Part shown: positions 1 through 7,909 of the stretch, in pieces | Numbering within the stretch: position 1 is the first letter of the stretch | Layout: each line of letters opens with the position of its first letter | Source: Bradyrhizobium sp. AT1 | GTDB taxonomy: Bacteria > Pseudomonadota > Alphaproteobacteria > Rhizobiales > Xanthobacteraceae | NCBI RefSeq assembly: GCF_001590795.1 | Contig: NZ_JXDL01000001.1 | Coordinates: 514,069 to 564,894 of the forward strand | DNA: 50,826 bases | Direction of reading: 5' to 3' | Program-made: the position numbers and the translations under genes | The notes under the pieces: generated by a model | The model's database searches: none | Told to the model about the DNA's origin: nothing | The model's input: the letters and a program-made list of their open reading frames with translations, nothing else

Positions 1-2
1 GA

Positions 3-815
3 TTCCCGGGCGGCGCGATCGGTCTCATCCCGGTCACGCGCGCCGGCGTGGTCGATCTGGAGCTCTTGAAGGCCCTTCTGGCGGGCGGCCCGCCGGCGCT
101 GGTTTCGATCATGGCCGCCAACAACGAGACGGGCGCACTCCAGCCGGTCGCGGAGGCGGCGCGGATCGTCCACGAGGCCGGCGGCCTCCTGCACGTCGAC
201 GCGATCCAGGCGCTGGGTAAAATTCCGTTAGATATCAAAGATTTAGGCGCAGACCTTGCGACCTTTTCTGCGCACAAGATCGGCGGTCCCAAGGGCATCG
301 GCGCGCTGGTCGTGGCGGAGGGGATCGCTGGCCTTGAGCCGGTGCTGCGGGGCGGGGGACAGGAGCTGAATCGCCGGGCGGGGACTGAGAATGTCGCAGG
401 GATCGCCGGCTTCGGTGCGGCGGTGAAGATCGCGCTTCAGGCTCTGCCGGAGGATGCGGAGCGCATGGCAAGCCTCAGAAATCGCTTGGAAAATGGCATC
501 CGAGGAGTCGCGGGGGCAACGATCTTCTCAGATACTGTCGAGCGGTTGCCAAATACCGTCCTGTTCACGGCGCCGGGTCTCAAGGCGGAGACCGCCGTGA
601 TCGGCTTCGACCTCGAACGCGTCGCGGTTTCCTCGGGTTCAGCCTGTTCCTCGGGCAAGGTCCAGCCGTCCCACGTGCTTTCGGCCATGGGCTTCGATCC
701 GGCGGTGGCCCAGGGAGCGGTGCGTCTCAGTCTGGGGTGGTCCACGGAACCTGATGACATCAATAGGGCGTTAGAGGCTTGGCGAAAGCTCGGTAATAGC
801 CTACTTAAGGCTTAA
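3..815 (+). CDS. Cysteine desulfurase, IscS/NifS group (5' end outside window)
   Basis: PLP-dependent class V aminotransferase-fold enzyme that takes sulfur from L-cysteine and holds it as a persulfide for iron-sulfur assembly. The reading frame is open from base 3, so the N-terminal third is missing. The PLP-lysine motif SAHKIGGPKG is present. The active-site cysteine loop SSGSACSSG is the short flexible type of group I enzymes (IscS/NifS), unlike the group II SufS encoded further down. The C-terminus, ending in an LSLGWSTEPDDIN-type segment, is complete. It lies about 110 bp upstream of sufB on the same strand, the usual place of a second desulfurase in alphaproteobacterial suf operons. Its exact partner (SufBCD or a general sulfur pool) cannot be read from sequence. 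Confidence 0.93.
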   Translation, partial: FPGGAIGLIPVTRAGVVDLELLKALLAGGPPALVSIMAANNETGALQPVAEAARIVHEAGGLLHVDAIQALGKIPLDIKDLGADLATFSAHKIGGPKGIGALVVAEGIAGLEPVLRGGGQELNRRAGTENVAGIAGFGAAVKIALQALPEDAERMASLRNRLENGIRGVAGATIFSDTVERLPNTVLFTAPGLKAETAVIGFDLERVAVSSGSACSSGKVQPSHVLSAMGFDPAVAQGAVRLSLGWSTEPDDINRALEAWRKLGNSLLKA

Positions 816-824
816 GCGATGAAA

Positions 825-850
825 CACGGCTTGAACGGTTCTAAGCCGTG
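825..850 (+). promoter_or_regulatory. Hairpin overlapping a possible iron-control (ICE/Irr) box before sufB
   Basis: CACGGCTT (825-832) and AAGCCGTG (843-850) are perfect 8-bp inverted arms around a 10-nt loop. Inside them, CTTGAA-CGG-TTCTAA (830-844) resembles the Irr/ICE consensus as I remember it (TTAGAA-N3-TTCTAA): the right half is exact and the left half matches 4 of 6. The site lies between the desulfurase stop and sufB. It could be an iron-responsive operator, a weak terminator or attenuator (no U-run follows), or both. The assignment is inferred from pattern only. Confidence 0.4.
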
Positions 851-927
851 CTTTCCGCACAGAAACATCGTAATACTCGTCCGAGTTTGATCCACCGCGG
901 TCCTTGAAACCGCGAGCGGAGGATAGA

Positions 928-2424
928 ATGCCAGCCGTGCAAGAGACGGTCGAGCGCGTGAAGCGCATCGACGTCGACCAGTATCGTTATGGGTTTGAAA
1001 CCCTGATCGAGTCCGACAAGGCCCCCAAGGGGCTGTCGGAAGAGACCGTCAAGTTCATCTCCGAGAAGAAGAACGAGCCCGCCTGGATGCTGCAGTGGCG
1101 GCTGGAGGCCTATCGGCGCTGGCTGACCATGCAGGAGCCGACCTGGGCCCGCGTCGACTATCCCAAGATCGACTTCCAGGACCTGTATTACTACGCGGCC
1201 CCGAAGCCGAAGAAGACGGTCACCTCGCTCGACGAGATCGATCCGGAGATCCTGAAGACCTACGAGAAGCTCGGCATTCCCTTGCGGGAAGTCGCCATGC
1301 TCGAAGGCGTCGAGCCCAAGGTGGGCGAGGAAGATCCGGCGCGCCGCAAGATCGCGGTCGACGCGGTCTTCGATTCGGTCTCGGTTGCGACCACCTTCAA
1401 GGCGGAGCTGAAGAAGGCCGGCGTGATCTTCATGCCGATCTCGGAGGCGATCCGCGAGCATCCTGAATTGGTGCAGAAGTATCTGGGATCGGTGGTGCCG
1501 ACTTCGGACAATTTCTACGCGACGCTGAACTCGGCGGTGTTCTCCGACGGCTCGTTCGTCTACGTGCCGCCCGGCGTGCGCTGCCCGATGGAGCTGTCGA
1601 CCTATTTCCGCATCAACGAGCGCAACACCGGCCAGTTCGAGCGCACGCTGATCATCGCGGACAAGGGCTCCTACGTCTCCTATCTCGAAGGCTGCACCGC
1701 GCCCCAGCGCGACGAGAACCAGCTGCACGCCGCCGTGGTCGAGCTCGTCGCGCATGACGATGCCGAGATCAAATATTCGACGGTGCAGAACTGGTACCCG
1801 GGCAATTCGGAAGGCAAGGGCGGCATCTACAATTTCGTCACCAAGCGTGGCGACTGCCGCGGCAACAATTCCAAGATCTCTTGGACCCAGGTCGAGACGG
1901 GATCTGCGATCACCTGGAAATATCCGAGCTGCATCCTGCGCGGGGACAATTCCCGCGGCGAGTTCTACTCGATCGCGATCTCGAACGGCTTCCAGCAGGT
2001 CGACTCGGGCACCAAGATGATCCACCTCGGCAAGAACACGTCGAGCCGGATCATCTCCAAGGGCATCGCCGCCGGCAAGTCGCAGAACACCTATCGCGGT
2101 CTCGTCACCGCGCATCGGAAGGCGACCGGCGCGCGCAACTTCACCGCCTGCGACTCGCTGCTGATCGGCGACAAATGCGGTGCGCACACCGTGCCGTACA
2201 TCGAGGCCAAGAACTCGTCGGCGACGTTCGAGCACGAGGCGACGACCTCGAAGATCTCAGAGGACGTGCTGTTTTACTGCATCCAGCGCGGCCTCAGCCA
2301 GGAAGAAGCGGTCGGCCTCGTCGTCAACGGCTTCGTCAAGGACGTGCTGCAGCAACTGCCGATGGAATTCGCGGTGGAAGCGCAGAAGCTGATCTCGATC
2401 TCGCTTGAAGGGTCGGTCGGCTAA
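928..2424 (+). CDS. sufB: Fe-S cluster assembly protein SufB
   Basis: Scaffold subunit of the cytosolic SufBCD complex, which builds iron-sulfur clusters and hands them to carrier proteins. At 498 residues it has the normal family length. The C-terminal half is the SufB/SufD right-handed beta-helix domain. Two cysteines expected to matter are visible: Cys256 in YLEGCTAP (sulfur entry site in E. coli SufB) and Cys417 in IGDKCGAHT (cluster-binding site at the SufD interface). The ATG at 928 is preferred over an upstream in-frame TTG at 904 because GGAGG lies at 918-922 with 5 nt spacing. It is followed by sufC, sufD, sufS and sufT with short gaps or overlaps, so it is the first gene of a tight operon. 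Confidence 0.97.
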   Translation: MPAVQETVERVKRIDVDQYRYGFETLIESDKAPKGLSEETVKFISEKKNEPAWMLQWRLEAYRRWLTMQEPTWARVDYPKIDFQDLYYYAAPKPKKTVTSLDEIDPEILKTYEKLGIPLREVAMLEGVEPKVGEEDPARRKIAVDAVFDSVSVATTFKAELKKAGVIFMPISEAIREHPELVQKYLGSVVPTSDNFYATLNSAVFSDGSFVYVPPGVRCPMELSTYFRINERNTGQFERTLIIADKGSYVSYLEGCTAPQRDENQLHAAVVELVAHDDAEIKYSTVQNWYPGNSEGKGGIYNFVTKRGDCRGNNSKISWTQVETGSAITWKYPSCILRGDNSRGEFYSIAISNGFQQVDSGTKMIHLGKNTSSRIISKGIAAGKSQNTYRGLVTAHRKATGARNFTACDSLLIGDKCGAHTVPYIEAKNSSATFEHEATTSKISEDVLFYCIQRGLSQEEAVGLVVNGFVKDVLQQLPMEFAVEAQKLISISLEGSVG

Positions 2425-2486
2425 TTGCCGACCCTCGCGGTGCGCATCTCGCGCTCCAACATCAATTGAATAAACTGGATACCAAG

Positions 2487-3239
2487 ATGGCTTTGCTTGA
2501 AGTGAAAGACCTCAAGGTTCGTGTCGAGGAGCGTGAGATCCTCCACGGGCTGACGCTGACCGTGAACGAAGGTGAGATCCACGCGATCATGGGGCCGAAC
2601 GGCTCCGGCAAGTCGACGCTCTCGCACGTGATCGCCGGCAAGCCCGGCTATGAGGTCACCGACGGCCAGATCCTGTTTCGGGGCGAGGACCTGCTGGAGA
2701 TGTCGCCCGATATGCGCGCGGCCAAGGGCGTGTTCCTGGCGTTCCAATATCCGGTCGAGATTCCCGGCGTCGCCACCATGAACTTCCTGCGCACGGCACT
2801 GAATGCGCAGCGCAAGGCCCGCGGCGAGGATGAGTTCTCGACGCCGGACTTCCTGAAGAAGGTCCGCGAGGTCTCGAAGTCGCTGAACATCCCGCAGGAC
2901 ATGCTCAAGCGCGGCGTCAATGTCGGCTTCTCCGGCGGCGAGAAGAAGCGCAACGAGGTGCTGCAGATGGCGCTGTTCGAGCCGAGCCTGTGCATCCTCG
3001 ACGAGATGGATTCGGGCCTCGACATCGACGCGCTACGCATCGCGGCCGACGGCGTCAACGCGCTGCACTCGCCCAAGCGCGCGATGGTCGTCATCACCCA
3101 TTATCAGCGGCTGCTGAACTACATCGTGCCCGACATCGTGCACGTGATGTCGAAGGGCCGTGTCGTGAAGAGCGGCGGCAAGGAACTGGCGCTGGAGCTG
3201 GAAGCGTCCGGCTACGCCCAGTTCGAGGATGCCGCGTAA
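2487..3239 (+). CDS. sufC: Fe-S cluster assembly ATPase SufC
   Basis: ABC-type ATPase subunit of SufBCD. It is a soluble, non-transporter ABC protein whose ATP-driven dimerisation reshapes SufB-SufD. At 250 residues it is the usual length. Walker A is GPNGSGKST (residues 36-44), the signature is SGGEKKRNE (149 onward) and Walker B is LCILDEMDSGLD with Asp172-Glu173. The ATG at 2487 gives the canonical MALLEVKDL start; an in-frame TTG at 2466 would add seven residues and is less likely. The sufD ribosome-binding site overlaps its stop codon, which indicates translational coupling. Confidence 0.97.
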   Translation: MALLEVKDLKVRVEEREILHGLTLTVNEGEIHAIMGPNGSGKSTLSHVIAGKPGYEVTDGQILFRGEDLLEMSPDMRAAKGVFLAFQYPVEIPGVATMNFLRTALNAQRKARGEDEFSTPDFLKKVREVSKSLNIPQDMLKRGVNVGFSGGEKKRNEVLQMALFEPSLCILDEMDSGLDIDALRIAADGVNALHSPKRAMVVITHYQRLLNYIVPDIVHVMSKGRVVKSGGKELALELEASGYAQFEDAA

Positions 3240-3250
3240 GGAATTTTGCG

Positions 3251-4555
3251 ATGAACGTTGCTGTGGCAAAGACCGGAAAGGGCCGCGCGGTGAGCGATCT
3301 CTTCACCAGCGCCGAAGGCCGACTGCCGGGGTCGCCCGCGATCACCGCCGTGCGCCGCGAGGCATTCGAGACCTATGAGCGTCTCGGCCTGCCGCATCGC
3401 CGGATCGAGGAATGGAAATACACCGATTTGCGCGCCTTGGTCGGCGAGGTGCTGCCACTGGCCGCAGCGCCCGATGCGGCCGCGTTGAAGCGCGCCGCAG
3501 AAGCGGTGAAGGCGCATGCAATCGCCGGCGCCAGCAAGCTGGTGCTGGTCGACGGCGTGTTCGTGGCCAATCTGTCCGACGTGAAGGCGCTCGTCGCCGA
3601 GGCCGGCTTCAAGACGCTGCGTGAGGTGCTGGAGAAGGACGCGGGTCTGCTGAAGACCGCGTCCACCGACGCCATGATCGCGCTGAACGCGGCGATGGCA
3701 ACCGACGGCGTCGTGTTGGAGATCGCCGACGGCGCAAAACTGTCCGCGCCGATCCAGCTCATCCACATCGCGACATCAGCGTCGGCCTCGGCCTTCACCC
3801 GCTCGCAGGTCGCGGTCGGGAAGGGCGTTCACGCCACCATCGTCGAGACCTTCGTCGCGGCTGGCGCTAAGGCCTACCAGGTCAACGACGCCGTGATCAT
3901 CACGGTGGCTGACGAAGCCGACGTCGCTCATATCCGCCTGATGGATGACGCGCCCGACGCGGTGAACGTCTCGTCGCACTTCGTCACCGTCGGCGCCAAC
4001 GTCAAATTCAGCTTCTTCAACATGACCACCGGCGCCGCGGTGAGCCGTCTGCAGGGCTTCATCACGCTGGCAGGCGAGAACAGTGAGCTCTCGGCCAACG
4101 GCGTCAACCTGTTGCAGAAGACCGAGCATGGCGACACCACCCTGGTGGTCGATCATGCCGTGCCGAACTGCGTCAGCCGCGAGATCTTCCGCGCCGTAAT
4201 CGACGACCGCGCGCATTCGGTGTTCCAGGGCCGCATCATCGTCCGTCCCGACGCGCAGAAGACCGACGGCAAGATGATGACGCGCGCGCTGTTGCTCTCG
4301 GACGAAGCCGAGGCCGACAACAAGCCCGAGCTTGAGATCTTCGCCGACGACGTCTCCTGCGGCCACGGCGCCACCGCCGGCGCGCTGGACGACAGCCTCT
4401 TGTTCTATTTGAAGGCACGCGGTCTTCCGGAGAAGCAGGCCCAGGCGCTGCTGATCCAGGCTTTCGTGGGGGAGGCGATCGAGCAGATCGCCGATGAGGC
4501 CCTCCGCGAGCATGTGATCGGCATCGCCGAGCGCTGGCTGGAGCGCCGCCAATGA
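3251..4555 (+). CDS. sufD: Fe-S cluster assembly protein SufD
   Basis: Second scaffold subunit, paralogous to SufB, which forms the SufB-SufD heterodimer of the SufBC2D complex and is linked to iron entry. At 434 residues it is a normal SufD. The C-terminal beta-helix contains the DDVSCGHGAT segment, with the conserved Cys/His pair of the SufD interface, and the RGLPEKQAQALLIQAFV tail typical of SufB/SufD. The start at ATG 3251 is supported by AAGGA at 3238-3242, which overlaps the sufC stop. Its own stop overlaps the sufS start (ATGA). An upstream in-frame extension runs back through sufC and is ignored. Confidence 0.95.
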   Translation: MNVAVAKTGKGRAVSDLFTSAEGRLPGSPAITAVRREAFETYERLGLPHRRIEEWKYTDLRALVGEVLPLAAAPDAAALKRAAEAVKAHAIAGASKLVLVDGVFVANLSDVKALVAEAGFKTLREVLEKDAGLLKTASTDAMIALNAAMATDGVVLEIADGAKLSAPIQLIHIATSASASAFTRSQVAVGKGVHATIVETFVAAGAKAYQVNDAVIITVADEADVAHIRLMDDAPDAVNVSSHFVTVGANVKFSFFNMTTGAAVSRLQGFITLAGENSELSANGVNLLQKTEHGDTTLVVDHAVPNCVSREIFRAVIDDRAHSVFQGRIIVRPDAQKTDGKMMTRALLLSDEAEADNKPELEIFADDVSCGHGATAGALDDSLLFYLKARGLPEKQAQALLIQAFVGEAIEQIADEALREHVIGIAERWLERRQ

Positions 4556-5799
4556 GCACGCATCCGGCGGTCAAGAACGGCACCTATGACGTGACGCGCG
4601 TGCGCCAGGACTTTCCGGCGCTTAGCCTGCAGGTCTACGGCAAGAACCTCGTCTATCTCGACAACGCCGCCTCAGCGCAGAAGCCGAGCGCCGTGCTCGA
4701 CCGCATGACGCAGGCCTATACGTCCGAATACGCCAACGTGCATCGCGGCCTGCATTACCTCGCCAATGCCGCGACCGAAGCCTATGAGGGCGGTCGCACC
4801 AAGGTGGCGCAGTTCATCAACGCTGCGCGCACCGAAGAGGTGATCTTCACGCGTAACGCGACAGAGGCGATCAACCTGGTCGCCTCGTCGTGGGGCGGGC
4901 CGAACATCGGGGAGGGCGACGAGATCGTCATCTCGATCATGGAGCACCATTCCAACATCGTGCCCTGGCATTTCCTGAGGGAACGCCAAGGCGCGGTGAT
5001 CAAATGGGCGCCGGTCGACGACGAAGGCAATTTCCTGATCGATGAGTTCGAGATGCTGCTGACATCGAAGACCAAGCTGGTCGCGATCACCCAGATGTCG
5101 AACGCGCTCGGCACCATCGTGCCGGTCAAGGAGGTCGTCAGAATCGCCCATGCGCGCGGCATTCCCGTGCTGGTCGATGGCAGCCAGGGCGCCGTGCATC
5201 TGCCGGTCGACGTTCAGGATATCGGCTGCGACTTCTACGTCTTCACCGGCCACAAGGTGTACGGTCCGACCGGCATCGGCGTGCTCTGGGCCAAATACGA
5301 TCAGCTCGTTGCGATGCGCCCGTTCAACGGCGGCGGCGAGATGATCCGCGAAGTCTCGCGCGATGTCGTCACCTATGGCGATCCCCCGCACAAATTCGAA
5401 GCGGGCACGCCGGCGATCGTCGAGGCCGTCGGCCTTGGCGCGGCCATCGACTACGTCAATTCGATCGGCAAGGAACGCATCGCCGCCCACGAGGCCGATC
5501 TCACGGCTTACGCCCAGGAGAAGCTGCGCGAGATCAACTCGCTGCGGCTGATCGGCACGGCGCGCGGCAAGGGCCCGGTGATCTCCTTCGAGCTGAAGGG
5601 CGCGCACGCCCATGACGTCGCCACCGTGATCGACCGCCAGGGCATCGCCGTGCGCGCCGGCACCCATTGCGTGATGCCGCTTTTAGAGCGGTTCAACGTG
5701 ACGGCCACCTGCCGGGCCTCGTTCGGCATGTATAATACGCGGGAAGAAGTCGATCATCTGGCACAGGCGCTGTTGAAGGCGCGGGATTTGTTCGCATGA
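4552..5799 (+). CDS. sufS: Cysteine desulfurase SufS (group II)
   Basis: PLP enzyme that supplies persulfide sulfur to SufBCD. At 415 residues it is typical. The PLP-binding lysine is Lys235 in TGHKVYGPTGIG, and the persulfide cysteine is Cys373 in RAGTHCVMPL, matching the group II RAGxHC motif rather than the group I loop of the desulfurase at the window start. HHSNIVPW, conserved in SufS, is present. No sufE gene is visible in the window, so the sulfur acceptor protein must be elsewhere or sulfur must pass directly to SufB. ATGA overlaps join it to sufD upstream and sufT downstream. Confidence 0.96.
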   Translation: MSTHPAVKNGTYDVTRVRQDFPALSLQVYGKNLVYLDNAASAQKPSAVLDRMTQAYTSEYANVHRGLHYLANAATEAYEGGRTKVAQFINAARTEEVIFTRNATEAINLVASSWGGPNIGEGDEIVISIMEHHSNIVPWHFLRERQGAVIKWAPVDDEGNFLIDEFEMLLTSKTKLVAITQMSNALGTIVPVKEVVRIAHARGIPVLVDGSQGAVHLPVDVQDIGCDFYVFTGHKVYGPTGIGVLWAKYDQLVAMRPFNGGGEMIREVSRDVVTYGDPPHKFEAGTPAIVEAVGLGAAIDYVNSIGKERIAAHEADLTAYAQEKLREINSLRLIGTARGKGPVISFELKGAHAHDVATVIDRQGIAVRAGTHCVMPLLERFNVTATCRASFGMYNTREEVDHLAQALLKARDLFA

Positions 5800-6167
5800 G
5801 TGACACGGCAGAAATCAAAGCTAGTCCAATGGAGACCCATTCGGCGCTGCCGCCGGAGGAGACCGAGCGTCTGACCACCGAGATCATCGCGGGCCTCAAG
5901 ACCGTGTTCGATCCGGAAATTCCGGCCGACATTTACGAGCTCGGCCTGATCTACAAGGTCGAGATCAAGGACGATCGTTCGGTCGACGTCCAGATGACGC
6001 TGACGACGCCGAACTGCCCGGCCGCCGGCGAGCTGCCGACCATGGTCGAGAACGCGGTCGCCAGCGTTCCCGGGGTCGGCGTGGTCGACGTCAAAGTGGT
6101 CTGGGAGCCACCGTGGTCGCCCGAGCGCATGAGCGACGAGGCGCGCCTCGTCCTCAACATGTGGTGA
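5796..6167 (+). CDS. sufT: SufT / MIP18-like (DUF59) Fe-S maturation factor
   Basis: Small cytosolic protein of the FeS_assembly_P (MIP18, DUF59) family. SufT members help mature Fe-S proteins, especially under high demand, and are regularly encoded in suf operons. At 123 residues it consists of an approximately 20-residue variable lead and the domain with FDPEIPADIYELGLIY and the hallmark TTPNCPAAGELP containing Cys74. Its ATG overlaps the sufS stop (ATGA), so it is translated as part of the operon. Similar domains occur in phenylacetate oxygenase subunit PaaD, but the suf context makes SufT the clear reading. Confidence 0.93.
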   Translation: MSDTAEIKASPMETHSALPPEETERLTTEIIAGLKTVFDPEIPADIYELGLIYKVEIKDDRSVDVQMTLTTPNCPAAGELPTMVENAVASVPGVGVVDVKVVWEPPWSPERMSDEARLVLNMW

Positions 6168-6216
6168 CGCGTATATCTGGCATTGAATTTGCTCTGCAAC
6201 GGACCACATCACTGAC

Positions 6217-6615
6217 ATGACACAGGCAACACCAGTCTCCACTCCGAAGCCGCGGCGTCCGCGCCCGCAGGTGATGCGGCTGACGGATGCCGCCGCCCAG
6301 CGCATCAGCGAGCTGACCCAGCGCGCCGATTCCGAGATCGTCGGCTTGCGCGTCGGCGTGAAAAACGGCGGCTGTGCCGGCCAGTCCTACACGGTCGAAT
6401 ACGCCCACGACGTCCGCCCGACCGACGAGGTCGTCGAGGACAAGGGCGTCAAGATCCTGGTCGATCCCAAGGCCGTGCTGTTCCTGCTCGGCACCGAGAT
6501 GGACTACAAGGCCGACAAGATGCAGGCCCAGTTCGTCTTCAACAATCCCAACCAGATCTCCGCCTGCGGCTGCGGCGAGTCGGTCGAGCTGCGGCCGGCC
6601 AAGATCGACGGTTAG
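6217..6615 (+). CDS. sufA: A-type iron-sulfur carrier SufA (HesB/IscA family)
   Basis: Carrier that accepts clusters from SufBCD and delivers them to apo-proteins. At 132 residues the family domain occupies about residues 28-132. All three cluster-ligand cysteines are present: Cys53 in NGGCAGQSY, and Cys117 and Cys119 in the C-terminal CGCG. The gap to sufT is 49 bp, so it is probably the last gene of the suf operon; a palindromic repeat follows directly. The N-terminus (about 27 residues, Pro/Arg-rich) is longer than in minimal IscA, as in other alphaproteobacterial SufA proteins. Confidence 0.95.
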   Translation: MTQATPVSTPKPRRPRPQVMRLTDAAAQRISELTQRADSEIVGLRVGVKNGGCAGQSYTVEYAHDVRPTDEVVEDKGVKILVDPKAVLFLLGTEMDYKADKMQAQFVFNNPNQISACGCGESVELRPAKIDG

Positions 6616-6636
6616 TTTCTTCCCAGCCGCTTTCCT

Positions 6637-6761
6637 GTCCCGGACGCGCTGCAGCGCGCTTGCGCTGCTGCGCAGAGCCGGGACCCACGCTATACTCCCG
6701 CCTTAGTGGACTGGGCCCCGGCTCGACAGCGCACCGTTACACGCTGCGCTGCGTCCGGGGC
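6637..6761. repeat. Two CCCGG-capped palindromic repeat units
   Basis: Unit 1 has arms GTCCCGG (6637-6643) and CCGGGAC (6678-6684) around a self-complementary GCGCTGC-rich core. Unit 2 has arms GCCCCGG (6715-6721) and CCGGGGC (6755-6761) around a similar core. Both can fold as long GC-rich hairpins. The same type recurs at 24796-24911. They resemble REP/BIME-like intergenic repeats. Here they follow sufA and could end or stabilise the suf transcript. Confidence 0.75.
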
Positions 6762-6777
6762 ACGAGAGAGCGTGCGC

Positions 6778-7221
6778 ATGGACCGCGAATTCCTGATCGA
6801 CCTGTTCGCTGATTTCGGCCCCGTTGCCATCCGTAAGATGTTCTCCGGCCACGGCATCTCCGTCGACGGCGTCAATTTCGCACTCGCCTTGCGCGCGGGC
6901 CTGTTCTTCCGCGCCGACGAAATGACGATCCCGGACTTCGAGGCCGAGGGCTCAAAGCCGTTTCAATATTCGACCCGCGCCAAGACGGTGGTGGTGAACT
7001 CCTATTGGGAGCTACCGGCACGGCTGTTCGACGATTCCGCCGAGCTCGCGCAATGGGCGAGGGCGGCGCTCGCCGCCGCGCAGCGCGCCAAGGTGAAGAA
7101 GCGGCCGAAGGGGAAGAAGGTCACGAAGAAAGCCGCGCCGAAGAAGAGTACGGCGAAGAAGGCTTCCAAGAAAGCGGTGCGTAGGGTGGGCAAAGCGAAG
7201 CGTGCCCACGGTTCGAAATAA
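6778..7221 (+). CDS. TfoX N-terminal domain protein with lysine-rich tail
   Basis: Protein of 147 residues. Residues 1 to about 100 form a TfoX-N domain (LIDLFADFGPVAIRKMFSGHGI, then the FFRADE segment), a small alpha/beta domain also found in the competence regulator TfoX but common as a stand-alone protein of unknown role. The remaining tail is very basic (runs of KK, AKK and KKA) and might bind nucleic acid. ATG 6778 is chosen because homology begins there; an upstream GTG at 6706 would encode repeat-derived sequence. The last dozen codons (RRVGKAKRAHGSK) are formed by an intergenic-type palindromic repeat that has run into the gene. Function unknown. Confidence 0.8.
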   Translation: MDREFLIDLFADFGPVAIRKMFSGHGISVDGVNFALALRAGLFFRADEMTIPDFEAEGSKPFQYSTRAKTVVVNSYWELPARLFDDSAELAQWARAALAAAQRAKVKKRPKGKKVTKKAAPKKSTAKKASKKAVRRVGKAKRAHGSK

Positions 7222-7265
7222 TCATGCCGAGATCGTGGGCACGGCGCGTTGCGCCTTTGCCGACC
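7179..7265. repeat. Inverted pair of GTGGGCA palindromic repeats
   Basis: Copy 1 (7179-7210) contains GTGGGCA (7186-7192) and TGCCCAC (7203-7209), an imperfect hairpin. Copy 2 (7235-7265) is the reverse orientation, beginning GTGGGCACGGCGCGTTGCG. Each copy folds alone and the pair can fold together. They sit at the ends of two convergent genes, the TfoX-like gene and fabA, so a bidirectional transcription stop is plausible. Copy 1 is partly coding. Confidence 0.75.
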
Positions 7266-7274
7266 TGTGAGACC

Positions 7275-7808
7275 TCAATCCGCGGCCTTGGTCAGGCCGA
7301 CCCTCATATCCTTGGCCGTGAACACGCAGACGCCATCCGCGAGCACGCGACCATCGGCGATGCCGAGCACCAGCTTGCCGCGACGGACCATGCGCATGGC
7401 GACTTCGTAGCGTACGCGCTTGGTGTCGGGCGTGACCTCGCCGGTGCACTCGACTTCGCCGACGCCGATGGCGCGGCCCTTGCCCGGTGAGCCCGACCAG
7501 CCGAGCCAATAGCCGACCATCTGCCACATCGCGTCGAGGCCCAGGGTTGGCGGCATCATCGCGTCGCCGCGATAATGGCAATCGAAGAACCAGTGGCTGG
7601 GTGCGATGTCGAGCTCGCCGACGATGTGGCCTTTGCCGAACGCGCCGCCGTCCATGCTGATTTCGGTGATGCGGTCCATCATCAGCATTGGCGGCGCAGG
7701 CAATTGCGCATTGCCCGGGCCGAAGTAACCGCCTTCGCTCGATCTCAGCAACTCGTCGCGGGTGTAGGACGGCTGCGGTGTGTGGAAATCGTGGGGATTG
7801 TTGGCCAA
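7275..7808 (-). CDS. fabA: Beta-hydroxydecanoyl-ACP dehydratase family protein (FabA-like)
   Basis: Hot-dog fold dehydratase of bacterial fatty acid synthesis. FabA removes water from 3-hydroxyacyl-ACP and in classical members also isomerises trans-2- to cis-3-decenoyl-ACP. At 177 residues it is family length. Catalytic His78 (FFDCHYRGD) and Asp92 (LGLDAMW) keep the E. coli spacing of 14. The segment between them reads MPPTLGLD rather than MPGCLGLD, so a normally conserved Gly-Cys pair is Pro-Thr. No fabB or fabI follows, unlike the usual fabA-fabB pair, so it may be a second, specialised copy. The start is a TTG at 7808 with AGGA about 9 nt upstream. Confidence 0.85.
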   Translation of the reverse strand: MANNPHDFHTPQPSYTRDELLRSSEGGYFGPGNAQLPAPPMLMMDRITEISMDGGAFGKGHIVGELDIAPSHWFFDCHYRGDAMMPPTLGLDAMWQMVGYWLGWSGSPGKGRAIGVGEVECTGEVTPDTKRVRYEVAMRMVRRGKLVLGIADGRVLADGVCVFTAKDMRVGLTKAAD

Positions 7809-7909
7809 GGCGACAAGTCCTCGCGGTCAAACGCGTTGAGGCGGCGAGGAAGATGTCGTTTGTCAGGTGGGAAAGTCAAGCGCGGGCATTCGTCGGCGCG
7901 CTGCTTCCA

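Noticed and set aside
841..2235. Long minus-strand open frame (464 codons) opposite sufB
   Set aside because: It lies fully antisense to sufB, has biased Arg/Asp/Leu-rich composition typical of GC-rich shadows, and matches no family.
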